DNA of 23,906 nt. Origin: SIG565 sp045656145. GTDB lineage: Bacteria > Bacillota > Clostridia > Oscillospirales > Acutalibacteraceae. The notes under the pieces are model-generated. The model saw nothing but the letters and a program-made list of their open reading frames with translations, was not told the origin of the DNA and searched no databases. Location: contig JAZOQP010000008.1 in the NCBI GenBank assembly GCA_045656145.1, positions 1-23,906 on the forward strand, given 5' to 3'. Within the stretch, counting starts at the first letter, position 1. Each line of letters opens with the position of its first letter. Shown piece by piece: positions 23,294 through 23,906 of the stretch. The position numbers and the translations under genes are program-made.

Positions 23294-23906
23294 TTACATT
23301 AAAGGAGCAAATAAATGCAGAACTGTTTGTTTTAACTTTAAAAGAGGGGAACGCTTTTTCCATTCGTTTTTATTTATCTCGAGAGAATTGTTTTGAAGTT
23401 CTAAAAAGTTTTTCTTCATAATTTTAATATCATTGTTACCCGAGCACCAAACACCGCATTCAAAATGAAAATTAAAACTTCTATAATCCATATTAACCGT
23501 TCCAACCGTTGCAAACCTATCATCGGCTATAAAAAGCTTGGAATGGATAAATCCGGGGGTATATTCAAAAATCTTGACCCCTGCATCGAGAAGCTCTTGA
23601 TAATAGGACTGCGTTACGGGATGAACATACCACTTATCCCATTTTTTCGGTGTGATTATCCTTACGTCGACCCCCGATTTCGCGCACCTTGTCAGCGCTT
23701 CGGAAAGGGTTGAATCAAGGATAAGATAGGGAGAGGCTATATAAAGATAGCTTCTCGCGCTATTAATCATCTGCAGATATATTCCCTTGGCGGGCAAGTT
23801 ATCATCAAGAGGACCATCGCAATAAGGAAGCAAGAAGCCTTTTTCCTTCTTATCTTCATGCGAAACGAGATAGTCGGGGATTTCGAGCCTTGTTTTAAGG
23901 CTTGTG
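23294..23906 (-). CDS. cls: Cardiolipin synthase, C-terminal part (phospholipase D family)
   Basis: Cardiolipin synthase joins two phosphatidylglycerol molecules at the membrane, releasing glycerol. About 204 codons are visible; the frame stays open to the right window edge, so the N-terminal membrane segments and first HKD domain are missing. The visible part contains LLPYCDGPLDDNLPAKG, YIASPYLILD, VDVRIITPKKWDKWYV, and the second HKD motif beginning at the His codon 23545-23543 (GFIHSKLFIADDRFATVGT), followed by NMDYRSFNFHFECGVW. These match the C-terminal half of bacterial Cls. A TTG-initiated start at 23833 is only an artefact of the edge. It stops directly before a strong promoter for the next gene. 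Confidence 0.93.
   Translation of the reverse strand, partial: TSLKTRLEIPDYLVSHEDKKEKGFLLPYCDGPLDDNLPAKGIYLQMINSARSYLYIASPYLILDSTLSEALTRCAKSGVDVRIITPKKWDKWYVHPVTQSYYQELLDAGVKIFEYTPGFIHSKLFIADDRFATVGTVNMDYRSFNFHFECGVWCSGNNDIKIMKKNFLELQNNSLEINKNEWKKRSPLLKLKQTVLHLFAPLM

Overview
The window comes from an AT-rich, low-GC Gram-positive chromosome. It is most likely an endospore-forming or formerly spore-forming member of the Clostridia, of the Ruminococcaceae/Oscillospiraceae kind. Three things support this: the order rplT - SpoU methylase - dprA - topA - trmFO, the block rnc - radical SAM - smc - ftsY, and an alpha/beta-type small acid-soluble spore protein gene. The placement rests on gene content and order read by eye; no database search was possible.

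Plus strand, 1-17597: the end of rplT (ribosomal protein L20) and a strong hairpin terminator are followed by fifteen tightly packed genes in one direction. They are a SpoU-type RNA methylase, dprA, topA, trmFO, plsX, rnc, a radical SAM protein, smc, ftsY, an rdgB-type NTP pyrophosphatase, yhbY, nadD, yqeK, rsfS and leuS. Gaps are at most about 30 bases and many junctions are ATGA or TAATG overlaps, so this looks like one housekeeping transcription unit of about 17 kb. It covers RNA modification and processing, topology and segregation, protein targeting, phospholipid and NAD synthesis, ribosome assembly and tRNA charging. It ends at a 16-bp perfect terminator stem.

17598-18002: a perfect-consensus extended -10 promoter drives tRNA-Lys(TTT), followed by an intrinsic terminator. 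The last 18 bases of the tRNA plus this terminator (66 bp) are repeated exactly 125 bp downstream. The two copies are separated by a GC-rich 59-bp segment unlike its surroundings. A third hairpin closes the region against the convergent genes.

Minus strand, 18003-23906: a DUF378 membrane protein with a predicted forespore (sigma-G/F-like) promoter; a spore protein (SASP) gene; a glycogen-degradation pair (GH13 amylase and glycogen phosphorylase); a 52-residue single-span membrane protein with an acidic Cys-containing tail and its own perfect consensus promoter; and the C-terminal part of a cardiolipin synthase that runs off the window. An AT-rich 27-base perfect palindrome lies upstream of the glycogen phosphorylase gene.

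I saw no CRISPR array, transposase, phage gene or defence system. The least ordinary parts are the tRNA-tail duplication, the palindrome, and the small genes with clear promoters.
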